NCBI RefSeq assembly: GCF_013111185.1
Contig: NZ_WVRE01000004.1
Coordinates: 186,001 to 250,000, forward strand
Reading direction: 5' to 3'
Source of the DNA: Ruegeria sp. HKCCD7303
GTDB lineage: Bacteria; Pseudomonadota; Alphaproteobacteria; Rhodobacterales; Rhodobacteraceae
Length of the DNA stretch: 64,000 bases
Part shown: positions 46,748 through 55,702 of the stretch, in pieces
Layout: the number at the start of each line of letters is the position of its first letter
Numbering within the stretch: position 1 is the first letter of the stretch
The notes under the pieces: generated by a model
Database searches by the model: none
The model's input: the letters and a program-made list of their open reading frames with translations, nothing else
Told to the model about the DNA's origin: nothing
Position numbers and translations under genes: made by a program

Positions 46748-47734
46748 TTACCCCAAGCTTACGCTTGCCGCGCTTTCCGGCAGCTCTTCGTCGAAGCAGC
46801 GCTGATAGAACTCGGCTACGGTCTGACGCTCCAGCTCGTCACACTTGTTCAGGAAGGACAGGCGGAAAGCATAGCCGACATCGCGGAAAATCTCGGCGTT
46901 CTGTGCCCAGTTGATTACCGTACGGGGGCTCATGACAGTCGACAGATCGCCATTCATAAACGCAGTCCGGGTCAGGTCGGCCACAGTGACCATCTGACTA
47001 ACGGTTTTGCGACCTTCAGCCGTGTTATAGTGCGGCGCTTTCGACAGCACGATCATCGTTTCGGCATCGTGGCTGAGGTAGTTCAGTGTCGAGACCAGTG
47101 ACCAACGGTCCATCTGGGCTTGGTTGATCTGCTGTGTGCCGTGATAGAGGCCCGTAGTATCGCCCAGACCAACGGTGTTGGCGGTGGCAAACAGGCGGAA
47201 GTTCGGGTTCGGCGTGATGATCTCGTTCTGGTCCAGCAAGGTCAGCTTGCCGTCATGCTCCAGAACACGCTGGATTACGAACATCACGTCCGCGCGACCC
47301 GCATCATATTCGTCGAACACGATGGCGACCGGATTGCGCAGCGCCCAGGGCAGGATACCTTCGTGGAATTCAGTCACCTGCTTGCCGTCACGCAGCTTGA
47401 TTGCGTCTTTGCCGATTAGGTCGATCCGGCTGATATGGCTATCCAGGTTCACACGCACAGCAGGCCAGTTCAAACGCGCTGCAACCTGTTCGATATGGGT
47501 CGATTTGCCAGTGCCGTGATAGCCCTGGATCATTACACGACGGTTGTGGGAAAAGCCCGCCAAGATCGCCAAGGTCGTTTCAGGATCAAACTTATAGGTA
47601 GGGTCGATGGCCGGGACGCGGTCTGTGGCCTCGGCAAAGCCTTTGACCTTCATTTCCGTATCAATGCCGAATACGTCGCGGACCGAGATATCTTCGGTGG
47701 GTTTCGCGTTTACGTCGATCGATCCGTCAGCCAT
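46748..47734 (-). CDS. cobS: Cobaltochelatase subunit CobS (AAA+ ATPase)
   Basis: CobS is the MoxR-like AAA+ partner of CobT. From ATG 47734 (AAGGA about 8 bases upstream) it has 328 residues, matching known CobS. Visible motifs are Walker A GYHGTGKS at 71-78, [16 protein letters not shown], Walker [17 protein letters not shown] and the sensor region [23 protein letters not shown]. The catalytic subunit gene cobN is not in the window. The open frame runs on to 47812, without support. Confidence 0.95.
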   Translation of the reverse strand: MADGSIDVNAKPTEDISVRDVFGIDTEMKVKGFAEATDRVPAIDPTYKFDPETTLAILAGFSHNRRVMIQGYHGTGKSTHIEQVAARLNWPAVRVNLDSHISRIDLIGKDAIKLRDGKQVTEFHEGILPWALRNPVAIVFDEYDAGRADVMFVIQRVLEHDGKLTLLDQNEIITPNPNFRLFATANTVGLGDTTGLYHGTQQINQAQMDRWSLVSTLNYLSHDAETMIVLSKAPHYNTAEGRKTVSQMVTVADLTRTAFMNGDLSTVMSPRTVINWAQNAEIFRDVGYAFRLSFLNKCDELERQTVAEFYQRCFDEELPESAASVSLG

Positions 47735-48053
47735 TCGTCTTGTCCTTATCCTGTGGCCCGTCTTGCTGGGTCTGAACCCGTGTGTGGTGCAACATATTGC
47801 GGGCAAGGGCAAGGGAAAGAGGCAGCGCGGAAACGCTGAGGGGATGTTTCTTTGAAACTGGCCTTATCGGCATAGCGCGCCGAGGCTCGTGACTTACGGC
47901 TCAAACCAAAAAAAGGGACGTTTTGCCTTTGAGGCGCGCAGCCGTAAAGCCACGAAACATATCAACATTGCAATAATAAAATAAAATGGGTTAAATCGAC
48001 GATATGTTGATGCATAATCGGCTCTCGGTGTTGGCTAACGGAAAAAAGCTCCA
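47735..48053. other. Divergent intergenic region between cobS and the Hint gene
   Basis: About 320 bp. The right half (47945-48020) is strongly AT-rich. It contains an 8 bp inverted repeat, ATCAACAT (47961-47968) and ATGTTGAT (48004-48011), about 35 bp apart, which could serve a regulator of the Hint gene. I looked for a cobalamin riboswitch before cobS and could not see its conserved core. Confidence 0.4.
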
Positions 48054-48947
48054 ATGGCGCTAACAATTCTAGGCCCCTCTTCGATCGCAATCCCCACTGG
48101 GTCGTCTTCGGTTATGCAACAATACACCGCGACCAAGGCCGGAGCTTCATGGAATGTTGTTGTTACGGGGACAGGGGGATTGAACCCTTCAGATTATTCT
48201 GTTTCGATTTCGTCGAGCGGGGTTTTAACTGTTGACCTCACCCCCGGTGTCGTCATTCCTCCCAACACGCAGCTGACCGTCGAAATATTCGCGTCTACGG
48301 GTCCTGGTAATGGGAATAACGACTCTCTTATAGCGACCGTCGCGCTTCCGGCTGGAACTGTGCCGTGTTTCGTGAAGGGCACTATGATAGCGACCGAAAA
48401 AGGGTATTGCGCTGTCGAGGAACTGTCAGTTGGGGATAAAGTGCGCCTTTCCAGTGGTGATCTGCTGCCCATTGAGTGGATTGGAGAAAAGACCCTGAGC
48501 GCGGAGGATTTGAGGCGCAACCCTCAATTGCACCCCGTTTGTATCCAAAAGGGAGCGTTGGGAGAAGGCATTCCTCACCGCGATTTGTACGTATCTCCGC
48601 AACACAGAATTGTTCTGGAAGGATGGCGCGCAGAACTTCTGTACGGAGAGCCTAGAGTCTTTGCCGCAGCAATCCATCTGGTGAACGACAAAACCATTCG
48701 TCAGGTTCATTTCAATGAGCCAGTCACGTACTACCACATTGCTTGCTGTCGCCACGCAATACTGATGTCCAACGGTTTGCCAACTGAAAGTTTATTTCTG
48801 GGTGATATAGCGCTGAAATCCTTCCACCGCGAAGACGTAAAAGAGTTGCTAACGCTATTTTCGGAATTAAGTGATCGCTCGACAGTGCCCTCACAAACTC
48901 GCCTGAGTTGCTTGAAGCGTTGGGAAGCACTTGTAATAATAAGTTAA
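48054..48947 (+). CDS. Hint-domain protein (Hedgehog/intein type, Hint_2)
   Basis: A 297-residue protein. Residues 1-100 are Ser/Thr/Gly-rich beta-type sequence (TILGPSSIAIPTGSSSV...) without a signal peptide, like the passenger part of repeat-containing secreted proteins. From 105 the Hint domain starts: CFVKGTMIATEKGYCAVEELSVGDKV, with Cys105 as presumed nucleophile. DLYVSPQHRIVLEG (conserved His) and YYHIACCRHAILMSNGLPTESLF follow. Such domains may cleave their own backbone at the Cys. Flanking DNA and codon use are AT-richer than the surroundings, hinting at transfer. The ribosome site is weak. Confidence 0.82.
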   Translation: MALTILGPSSIAIPTGSSSVMQQYTATKAGASWNVVVTGTGGLNPSDYSVSISSSGVLTVDLTPGVVIPPNTQLTVEIFASTGPGNGNNDSLIATVALPAGTVPCFVKGTMIATEKGYCAVEELSVGDKVRLSSGDLLPIEWIGEKTLSAEDLRRNPQLHPVCIQKGALGEGIPHRDLYVSPQHRIVLEGWRAELLYGEPRVFAAAIHLVNDKTIRQVHFNEPVTYYHIACCRHAILMSNGLPTESLFLGDIALKSFHREDVKELLTLFSELSDRSTVPSQTRLSCLKRWEALVIIS

Positions 48948-49113
48948 GCTTGCGGAGAAAGCCCTGCCATTTACTGATCTACACCGCGGTCAAGCAAGTT
49001 AGTGCAAAGTTTGCTTCTCTAGATCGACTACCATCAATTTGAAATGAGGGCGCCACATAAAGTACGTCACAGCACCGCGCGCAAACTTTAGCTTTGAAAC
49101 GACGGTCACCTAC

Positions 49114-49668
49114 TCATAGCGAAAACCAAAGCTCATCGTTACGAAAGCCGCCTTTCACGAGGCGATCCGCTTTCAAAACATCCGGAAACTCGTCCACCCA
49201 ATCCCGAAACCGGTCATTTGTGATAATGCGTGCCTTGCTGTCCCGCGACGCTTGTAAAATCAAAGGATCCGCCGGCGTTCCTTTGGGTGCGATCATGACC
49301 TGCTTGGTACGCAGACCCAAAGCGCGGCTCAGCGCCCGGTCGTTCATGTATTCGCCGTCGAGCTTATAGCCGACATTTGCATCGAATACGACACCCGGTT
49401 TGAACCCGGCCGTCTTCAGCGCCGACAGCACCAGCCGCAATGTGCCCAGATCCGGCTTACCCTCTTTCCAATGGATCACGTTGGACCCGTCCACGATGAT
49501 CCATGTGTTTGCTTTGCGCCACCTGAGCCACGCGCGCAGCCCCCAAATCAGGCTGATGACAATGAATAGCAGGCTCAGTTCTCGGGCGAACGCGAATTCA
49601 GGCGGAAGAAACGGGGCCGCGAAATAAACGCCCAGCGAAAAAAGCAAAAGGAGGTATGGCATACGCAC
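49114..49668 (-). CDS. Membrane-anchored NYN-domain nuclease
   Basis: Two N-terminal hydrophobic helices (PYLLLLFSLGVYFAAPFL and SLLFIVISLIWGLRAWL) are followed by a NYN/PIN-like ribonuclease domain: WIIVDGSNVIHW (first Asp and Asn), GVVFDANVGYK, APKGTPADPLILQASRD and ARIITNDRFRDW (acidic residues). It resembles the RNase domain of the Zc3h12a type. I prefer GTG 49668, with GGAG 8 bases upstream (184 residues); ATG 49662 and TTG 49698 are alternatives. Membrane tethering suggests activity near the inner membrane on the cytoplasmic side. Target RNAs are unknown. Confidence 0.82.
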   Translation of the reverse strand: MRMPYLLLLFSLGVYFAAPFLPPEFAFARELSLLFIVISLIWGLRAWLRWRKANTWIIVDGSNVIHWKEGKPDLGTLRLVLSALKTAGFKPGVVFDANVGYKLDGEYMNDRALSRALGLRTKQVMIAPKGTPADPLILQASRDSKARIITNDRFRDWVDEFPDVLKADRLVKGGFRNDELWFSL

Positions 49669-49799
49669 AGCGGCTGCTCCGTTAATACCCGTGTTCAAAC
49701 TCCACCACTATTGCGGGAATTGAACAAGGTTTCCAGTGAGCTTGATCGCAATCGGGCCGGGCAGTGTACACACAAAGCCACAGCTGTCGGGTCGCAGAT

Positions 49800-50426
49800 T
49801 TATTTGAAGTTCCGGCTGTCCTTGATCTGGTCCCAGGCCCAGACGACCTCTTGCAGCTGTTCTTCTTGCGAGCGATCACCGCCATTCATGTCCGGGTGCA
49901 AAACCTTGATCAACTTCTTGTAGGCCTTGCGCACCTCTGCCTTGGACCAGCTGTCATTGGCTTCCAGAATCTCGATTGCTCGGCGTTCGGTGGGGGGCAG
50001 GCGCCGGCCACCACCACCCGAAGTGCGGCCTTTGTTCTGCGTGCTGTTGGCACCCAGCACCTGATGCGGGTCCTCAATGCCCAGACGGGCCCAGGCACGG
50101 GCCTCGGGGTCGCCCATCGGCTTGGTCTCACGTTCCCACACTTTGTCCTTTGATCGCTGCGCGTTCAGTTCGGCCTCGGTGGTACCGTCGAAGAAGTTCC
50201 ACTTTTGGTTATATTCGCGCACATGCTGCTGGCAGAACCAGAAGAAATCATCCAGCACATCCGGTGCCTTGGGTGCGCGGAACTTGCCCGGCTCGTTGCA
50301 GCCCTCATGATCACAGATCCGGACTGACGTCTCGGACGCGCCTGACATGCCCCGGCGCCCGCGCGGGTTCTTTTTCTTGGCGCTGGAAACGGACATATCA
50401 AATCCGAAGGGGTCTGACTTCGCCAT
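49800..50426 (-). CDS. J-domain (DnaJ-like) protein with C-terminal J domain
   Basis: A 208-residue protein starting MAKSDPFGFDMSVSSAKKK at 50426. The J domain is at the C-terminus (about 145-208) with the HPD tripeptide at 177-179 (KVLHPDMNGGD), so it should stimulate an Hsp70. The N-terminal part has CDHEGCNEPGKFRAPKAP (possible metal-binding cysteines) and WFCQQHVREYNQKWNFFDG, a pattern common in alphaproteobacterial J proteins of this kind. It is divergent from the bolA-type gene; this pair is common in alphaproteobacteria. Its client is unknown. Confidence 0.9.
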   Translation of the reverse strand: MAKSDPFGFDMSVSSAKKKNPRGRRGMSGASETSVRICDHEGCNEPGKFRAPKAPDVLDDFFWFCQQHVREYNQKWNFFDGTTEAELNAQRSKDKVWERETKPMGDPEARAWARLGIEDPHQVLGANSTQNKGRTSGGGGRRLPPTERRAIEILEANDSWSKAEVRKAYKKLIKVLHPDMNGGDRSQEEQLQEVVWAWDQIKDSRNFK

Positions 50427-50534
50427 GCTCTCAATCCTCACGAACGCATCTTTTCGACTCGGAGGCAGCAGTTTAATCTAAGCAGCCGAAAGTAGAAGAG
50501 GGGGGCGGTAAAATTTTTACCGCTGAGCGAAAAA

Positions 50535-50789
50535 ATGAGCGTGACTGACGAGATCCGAACCTGCCTGCAAGCTGCCTTTGACCCGCGCGAGCTTGAGGTG
50601 ATCGATGACAGCGAAAGCCACCGCGGCCACGCGGGCTATCAGGATGGTGGTGAAAGCCACTTCAACGTCCGCATTCGCGCCGCCGCCTTCGAAGGGCAAA
50701 ATCGTGTCGCCCGTCATCGTGCGGTTCACAAAGCCTTGGGCGATATCGTGCCCCGCATTCACGCGCTGGCACTGGATATCGATACCTGA
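50535..50789 (+). CDS. BolA-family protein
   Basis: An 84-residue protein: MSVTDEIRTCLQAAFDPRELEVIDDSE, then HRGHAGY and SHFNVRI, and the C-terminal RHRAVHKALGD. These are the BolA core with the conserved histidine region (VHKALG). BolA proteins bind monothiol glutaredoxins through an Fe-S cluster or act in iron homeostasis and morphology. ATG 50535 has a weak ribosome site (GAGCGAAAAA). It converges with cysteine synthase, with a gap of 12 bases. Confidence 0.9.
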   Translation: MSVTDEIRTCLQAAFDPRELEVIDDSESHRGHAGYQDGGESHFNVRIRAAAFEGQNRVARHRAVHKALGDIVPRIHALALDIDT

Positions 50790-50801
50790 ACGCGCAGAAC
50801 G

Positions 50802-51878
50802 TCAGTCTGCGCTCATCTGCGCTGAGGGCGTTGACGCCGAAATCGCATATTCTTCTTCTGTCATGTCGTCTTCGATGCCTTCGAACAAAGGGGTCGACAA
50901 ATAACGCTCGCCAGTGTCCGGCAGCATGACCAGAAAAACGGATCCCTCTGGCGCGGATTCGGCCATCTTCATTGCGACAGCAAAGGTCGACCCGCCCGAG
51001 ATTCCGGTAAAAATACCTTCTTCCGAGGCAAGTCGGCGTGACCACGCGATCCCTTCGGGTCCGGGCACAGGGGTCAGTTCGTCGTAATATTCGTTGTCTA
51101 TGGCTTCCTGCAGGACCCAGGGAATGAAGTCCGGCGTCCATCCCTGAATCGGGTGCGGTTCGAAATTCGGGTGGCTCTCGGTCGGCTGATGATCCTCGTT
51201 GCGGGTGTTGGTGTACCCCGATGACACAATTGCGGCGTTGGCTGGTTCGGTCAGGATGATCTTTGTCTCCGGCCGTTCCTTCCGCAGGACGCGAGATACA
51301 CCGGAAACCGTACCGCCGGTTCCGTATCCGGTCACCCAGTAATCCAGTCGCTGCCCTTCGAAATCTGCAAGAACTTCCCGCGCGGTCGTGTTCTCATGGA
51401 TATCGGCATTGGCAGAGGTTTCGAACTGGCTGGCCAGAAACCACCCGTTTTCCTCGGCCAGTTCCTTGGCCTTGGTGTACATACCAAACCCTTTCTGCGC
51501 CTTGGGGGTCAGAACCACCTTGGCCCCCAGAAAGCGCATCAGCTTGCGCCGCTCGACCGAGAAACTTTCTGCCATCGTTACAACCAGCGGATAGCCCTTG
51601 GCCGCGCAAACCATGGCAAGGCCGATGCCGGTATTGCCCGAGGTTGCCTCGACAACTGTCTGACCCGGTTTCAATCGCCCGTCGCGTTCCGCTGCTTCGA
51701 TGATATTCAGCGCTAGCCTGTCCTTGACCGAACCGGCGGGATTGAACGCTTCGAACTTCACATAGACGGTTACATGTTCTGGCACGATCCGATTGACCCG
51801 GATGCAAGGCGTGTCGCCCACGGTATCGAGAATGCTGTCATAAAGGCGTGCCCGCCCTTGCGTTTGCCGAATAGCCAT
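50802..51878 (-). CDS. cysK: Cysteine synthase (PLP-dependent)
   Basis: It makes L-cysteine from O-acetylserine and sulfide. The 358-residue fold-type II PLP protein has NPAGSVKDR with the cofactor lysine Lys52, the substrate loop TSGNTG at 79-84, SQFETSAN and the PLP phosphate loop GTGGTVSGV. It is longer than E. coli CysK (323) by a C-terminal segment (IEDDMTEEEYAISAS...). CysK versus CysM or a cystathionine beta-synthase relative cannot be separated with certainty by eye. It starts at ATG 51878 with a GGGAGGG site just upstream. Confidence 0.88.
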   Translation of the reverse strand: MAIRQTQGRARLYDSILDTVGDTPCIRVNRIVPEHVTVYVKFEAFNPAGSVKDRLALNIIEAAERDGRLKPGQTVVEATSGNTGIGLAMVCAAKGYPLVVTMAESFSVERRKLMRFLGAKVVLTPKAQKGFGMYTKAKELAEENGWFLASQFETSANADIHENTTAREVLADFEGQRLDYWVTGYGTGGTVSGVSRVLRKERPETKIILTEPANAAIVSSGYTNTRNEDHQPTESHPNFEPHPIQGWTPDFIPWVLQEAIDNEYYDELTPVPGPEGIAWSRRLASEEGIFTGISGGSTFAVAMKMAESAPEGSVFLVMLPDTGERYLSTPLFEGIEDDMTEEEYAISASTPSAQMSAD

Positions 51879-52204
51879 TTTGATGTCCCTCCCGGTTATT
51901 CAGTTAACATGCCATAGATTTTCGGGGGGCGTATCCCTTTTTCAAATGGCGTGTACCGCTTGTGTTCAAGTCGCTGCCATTTTTTAGTACTTCCGTTCTT
52001 TTTCGGGCGAGAATACGCGTTGAAAAGCGTCTGTTCTGATCATTCGCGATCGAAGCGGGCTGGATCCATCAAGGGATAAATCTAGACGCTGGTTGCGAAA
52101 AAAAATCCTTATTGAAGGGGTGGTAAATTTAAAAGACTTAGAGGTTTCTCAATATAGCAGGCAGTCAAGGGGCCTGATAAAGACACCAATCCCTGCTACA
52201 AAGA
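51879..52204. other. Intergenic region between DUF4177 and cysteine synthase genes
   Basis: About 325 bp. The side near 51900 holds the cysteine synthase ribosome site and presumably its promoter (minus strand). On the other side, TAGCAGG (52155-52161) and CCTGCTA (52192-52198) form a 7 bp inverted repeat just downstream of the DUF4177 stop, without a T-run. The middle is AT-rich with no reading frame of quality. Confidence 0.4.
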
Positions 52205-52624
52205 TTAGGTTTTTGAGATTTCACCGGCCTCGGGTGTTTCATCAGACCGTTTCAAAGACAAGGGCGGTTCATCCGCTTCCGCCGCAATCGGTTTCGGCGC
52301 TTGAACCTCGTCAGGGCCCTGTACTGGCTGGGCCAACGGGGTGCTGTCCATATCTAGTGCTGTGCCGATTTCAGGTGCGTCAACTTCTTCTTCCACCACG
52401 CGCCGGAACACCAGCACGTTGCGCCAGTTTGTGGTCGATCCGGTCAGGCCCGCGCGTTCCTCGCTGGGCAGCAATTCGGCGCGTTGGTATTCCCAGCCGT
52501 CCTGACCCATTTGGTTCAGGACCTGTTCAACCGAGACCGCAAAGCGACCCTCAGCCGTTTTGACGCCCTTGGCTTTGACACCTTTTTGTGGGGCGGGGAT
52601 CACCTTGTATTCGTAGCGCTGCAT
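52205..52624 (-). CDS. DUF4177-like protein
   Basis: A 139-residue protein: MQRYEYKVIPAPQKGVKAKG at the start, QVLNQMGQDGWEYQRAELLPSEERAGL in the middle, and WRNVLVFRR. The YEYKV... GWEY... VFRR pattern fits DUF4177. The last 55 residues are an acidic, Pro-rich, probably disordered tail. ATG 52624 is chosen because the preceding codon is a TTG without benefit. It lies 80 bp downstream of pepT on the same strand. Function unknown. Confidence 0.82.
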   Translation of the reverse strand: MQRYEYKVIPAPQKGVKAKGVKTAEGRFAVSVEQVLNQMGQDGWEYQRAELLPSEERAGLTGSTTNWRNVLVFRRVVEEEVDAPEIGTALDMDSTPLAQPVQGPDEVQAPKPIAAEADEPPLSLKRSDETPEAGEISKT

Positions 52625-52704
52625 CAACTGTTCCTAAACACCTGTTCGCGATAAACTAACACGCTGATCCCCGAGGGAAAGAGCCGTTGCCCAACCGGCG
52701 GATT

Positions 52705-53961
52705 TCAGCCCTGATGATTGCCACCAGTCTGTGCTGCCTTGGTCACAACCGACAGGCACAGTTCGGTCGCCAGCGCCATGTCCTGCACCGAAATCCATTC
52801 CATCGGCCCGTGAATACACTGCATCCCAGTGAACAGATTGGGGCAGGGGGTGCCGAACTCGGTCAGGCGCGACCCGTCGGTGCCGCCACGGATCGGGACG
52901 GACAGAGGTTCGATCCCCAACTCGCGACAGGCATCCCGGGCCAGATCGACTGGCGTCATGTCGTTTTCCAGCCAATAGCGCATATTGCGATACTGATGGC
53001 TGATCTCGCAGGTGATGGTCGCGCGTGGTTCGGTGGCCTGTACGGCGGCACACACCTGACGCACGATGTTGCGCTGGGCTTCCAGTGCGTCCAGCTCGAA
53101 ATCACGCAGGATCAGTTTGATCTCCATCTCGGAAGAGCCGCCATTCATGTCGGTGACATGGATGAACCCTTCGCGCCCATCGGTGGTTTCCGGGGTCATG
53201 GTGGCCTGAGGCAGCGTTTGAACGATCTTTGCAGCCAGATGTGCAGCGTTCACCATTTTGTCTTTCGCTAAACCGGGATGGATCGAAACGCCTTCGATCT
53301 TGATCACCGCACGGTCGGCTGAGAAGCTTTCATATTCGATCTCACCCACTTCCTGACCGTCCAGAGTATAGGCGAAATCCGCGCCCAGATCCTTGGGCAG
53401 CTGTTCGGTTACACCGCGCCCGATCTCTTCATCCGGGGTAAAGGCGATGCGGATCGGTCCGTGCGGAATATCCGGGTTTTCGATCAGGTGCCGCGCCATG
53501 GTCATCAGGATCGACACGCCCGCCTTGTCATCCGCACCCAGCAGGGTCGTGCCTGAAGCGGTGATCAGGTCATGCCCAATTTTCTCGGCCAAATAGGGGT
53601 TTTCTTCCGGCGACAGAACCAGATCAGGATCGTCGGGGAATGAGATGTCACCGCCATTGTATCCCTTGATGACACGTGGCTTGACGCCTGTGGCGTTGAA
53701 CTGTGGGGCCGTATCCACATGCGCCAAAAAGCCCACTGTCGGCCCCTGAGCGTTTCCGGGAATGGTTGCAACCACCACGCTATCGCCTGTGATCTCGATA
53801 TCCTGCGCGCCGATCTGGGCCAGCTCGTTGCGCAACAGGTTCAGCATGTCGAACTGGATTTGCGTGCTTGGGGTTGTAGGGGAAGTCTCGTCACTCTGAC
53901 TGTCAATGGCCGCGTATCGCACCAGCCGGTCTTCGAGTTCCTGATCAAATCTGTTCTGCAT
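52705..53961 (-). CDS. pepT: Peptidase T (tripeptidase)
   Basis: PepT removes the N-terminal residue of tripeptides and needs two zinc ions. The 418-residue M20B protein has HVDTAPQF with metal ligand His81 and catalytic Asp83, LGADDKAGVS with bridging Asp144, FTPDEEIGRG with the general-base Glu and adjacent Glu, and YTLDG in the lid region. Length and motif spacing match E. coli PepT. A good AGAGAGG-type site precedes ATG 53961. Cytoplasmic. Confidence 0.95.
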   Translation of the reverse strand: MQNRFDQELEDRLVRYAAIDSQSDETSPTTPSTQIQFDMLNLLRNELAQIGAQDIEITGDSVVVATIPGNAQGPTVGFLAHVDTAPQFNATGVKPRVIKGYNGGDISFPDDPDLVLSPEENPYLAEKIGHDLITASGTTLLGADDKAGVSILMTMARHLIENPDIPHGPIRIAFTPDEEIGRGVTEQLPKDLGADFAYTLDGQEVGEIEYESFSADRAVIKIEGVSIHPGLAKDKMVNAAHLAAKIVQTLPQATMTPETTDGREGFIHVTDMNGGSSEMEIKLILRDFELDALEAQRNIVRQVCAAVQATEPRATITCEISHQYRNMRYWLENDMTPVDLARDACRELGIEPLSVPIRGGTDGSRLTEFGTPCPNLFTGMQCIHGPMEWISVQDMALATELCLSVVTKAAQTGGNHQG

Positions 53962-54109
53962 GATACCTAACCTCTCTGGAGGCGAAGAAAGAGCGCGAAC
54001 AGGGGGAAGTCAAGCCGATGGCTTGCCCCCCCAGTCTTAAGATTTCGTGAGAATACGATGTGTACAAATCCACGCGTTGCCGCTGGCAGACCTGTACACA
54101 TAAAACGGG

Positions 54110-55621
54110 TTACGACCCAAGCTTTTTGCTGACCAGTTCGTTCACGGCCTTCGGGTTCGCCTTGCCTCCGGTCGCCTTCATGACCTGACCGACAAACCAG
54201 CCCGCCAGCTTCGGGTTCACTTTGGCCTTTTCAACCTGCGCCGGGTTGGCGGCAATGATTTCATCCAGAGCAGCTTCGATGGCGCCGGTATCGGTCACCT
54301 GCTTCATGCCGCGGTCTTCGACGATCTGCGCCGGATCACCGCCTTCGGTATAGACGATCTCGAAAAGGTCCTTGGCGATCTTGCCCGAAATGGCATCCGA
54401 CGAAATCAGATCGATGATCCCACCCAACTGCGCCGGAGAAACCGGCGAGTCGGTGATGTCGTGGTCTTCTTTTTTCAACCGGCCGAACAGTTCGTTGATG
54501 ACCCAGTTCGCAGCCAGTTTCCCGTTACGGCCCTTGGCGACCTCTTCGAAATACGCAGCCGATTCCACTTCGGCGGTCAGAACCGATGCGTCATAGTCGG
54601 TCAGGCCGAATTCGCTGATAAAACGTGCCTTCTTCTCGTCGGGCAGTTCGGGCAGCTTCGCGGCGATGTCGTCGACCCACGCTTGTTCGATTTCCAGCGG
54701 CAGCAGATCAGGGTCGGGGAAGTAACGATAATCGTGCGCCTCTTCCTTGGACCGCATCGAGCGGGTCTCGCCCTTGTCCGGGTCATACAGGCGGGTTTCC
54801 TGTTCGACCTCACCGCCCCCTTCGACGATGGCGATCTGGCGGCGGGCTTCGACCTCGATCGCTTGCTGGATAAAGCGCATCGAGTTCATGTTCTTGATCT
54901 CACACCGCGTGCCAAGATGCGAGAAATCCTGCGTTTCCTGATACTTCTCATAGGCACCCGGCAAACAGATCGATACGTTCACGTCGGCGCGCAGGTTGCC
55001 GTTCTGCATGTTGCCATCGCAGGTGCCCAAGTAACGCATGATCTGGCGCAGTTTGGCGATATAGGCGGCGGCCTCTTCCGGCCCGCGAATATCGGGGCGG
55101 CTGACAATCTCCATCAGGCAAACGCCGGTCCGGTTCAGGTCAACAAAGGACATATGCGGGTCCATGTCGTGGATCGATTTACCCGCATCCTGCTCCATGT
55201 GAATGCGTTCGATGCGAACCATGCGCGCGGTGCCGTCACCCATTTCAACCAGCACTTCACCTTCGCCCACGATGGGGTGGTACAGCTGCGAAATCTGATA
55301 GCCCTGCGGCAGGTCGGGGTAGAAATAGTTCTTGCGGTCGAACGCCGATTTCAAGTTGATGTCCGCCTTCAGGCCCAGCCCGGTGCGCACAGCCTGTTCA
55401 ACACAATATTCGTTGATCACAGGCAGCATTCCCGGCATCGCCGCGTCGACGAAGGCCACGTTCGAGTTCGGTTCGGCCCCGAATTGGGTCGACGCACCAG
55501 AAAACAGCTTGGCATTGGACGAAACCTGAGCGTGCACCTCCATCCCGATCACCAGTTCCCAGTCGTGCTTGGCCCCGGCAATGGTCTTGGGTTTGGGCAT
55601 TTCGTATGTCAGATCGAGCAT
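54110..55621 (-). CDS. gatB: Asp/Glu-tRNA amidotransferase subunit B
   Basis: GatB, with GatA and GatC, converts Glu-tRNA(Gln) and Asp-tRNA(Asn) to the amide forms. From ATG 55621 it has 503 residues. Motifs: [38 protein letters not shown] sequence ([16 protein letters not shown]), the glutamyl-kinase region with [14 protein letters not shown], and the C-terminal YqeY-like domain ending [27 protein letters not shown] sits 9 bases upstream of the chosen start; an ATG 12 bases earlier is possible. gatA and gatC are not adjacent. Confidence 0.95.
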   Translation of the reverse strand: MLDLTYEMPKPKTIAGAKHDWELVIGMEVHAQVSSNAKLFSGASTQFGAEPNSNVAFVDAAMPGMLPVINEYCVEQAVRTGLGLKADINLKSAFDRKNYFYPDLPQGYQISQLYHPIVGEGEVLVEMGDGTARMVRIERIHMEQDAGKSIHDMDPHMSFVDLNRTGVCLMEIVSRPDIRGPEEAAAYIAKLRQIMRYLGTCDGNMQNGNLRADVNVSICLPGAYEKYQETQDFSHLGTRCEIKNMNSMRFIQQAIEVEARRQIAIVEGGGEVEQETRLYDPDKGETRSMRSKEEAHDYRYFPDPDLLPLEIEQAWVDDIAAKLPELPDEKKARFISEFGLTDYDASVLTAEVESAAYFEEVAKGRNGKLAANWVINELFGRLKKEDHDITDSPVSPAQLGGIIDLISSDAISGKIAKDLFEIVYTEGGDPAQIVEDRGMKQVTDTGAIEAALDEIIAANPAQVEKAKVNPKLAGWFVGQVMKATGGKANPKAVNELVSKKLGS

Positions 55622-55702
55622 GGCGCGCCTCATTTCCGCAGAAGTCTAAGCCTGCGTATTAGGCCCGGCAGGGCCTAGGGGCAAGGGGGAATCCTGACGC
55701 GT

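Noticed and set aside
47735..48053. Cobalamin riboswitch before cobS
   Set aside because: The conserved B12 box core was not seen on the minus strand in the 319 bp region.
54461..55678. 405-codon plus-strand frame opposite gatB
   Set aside because: It mirrors gatB codons in a GC-rich gene, with no recognisable domain and no ribosome site.
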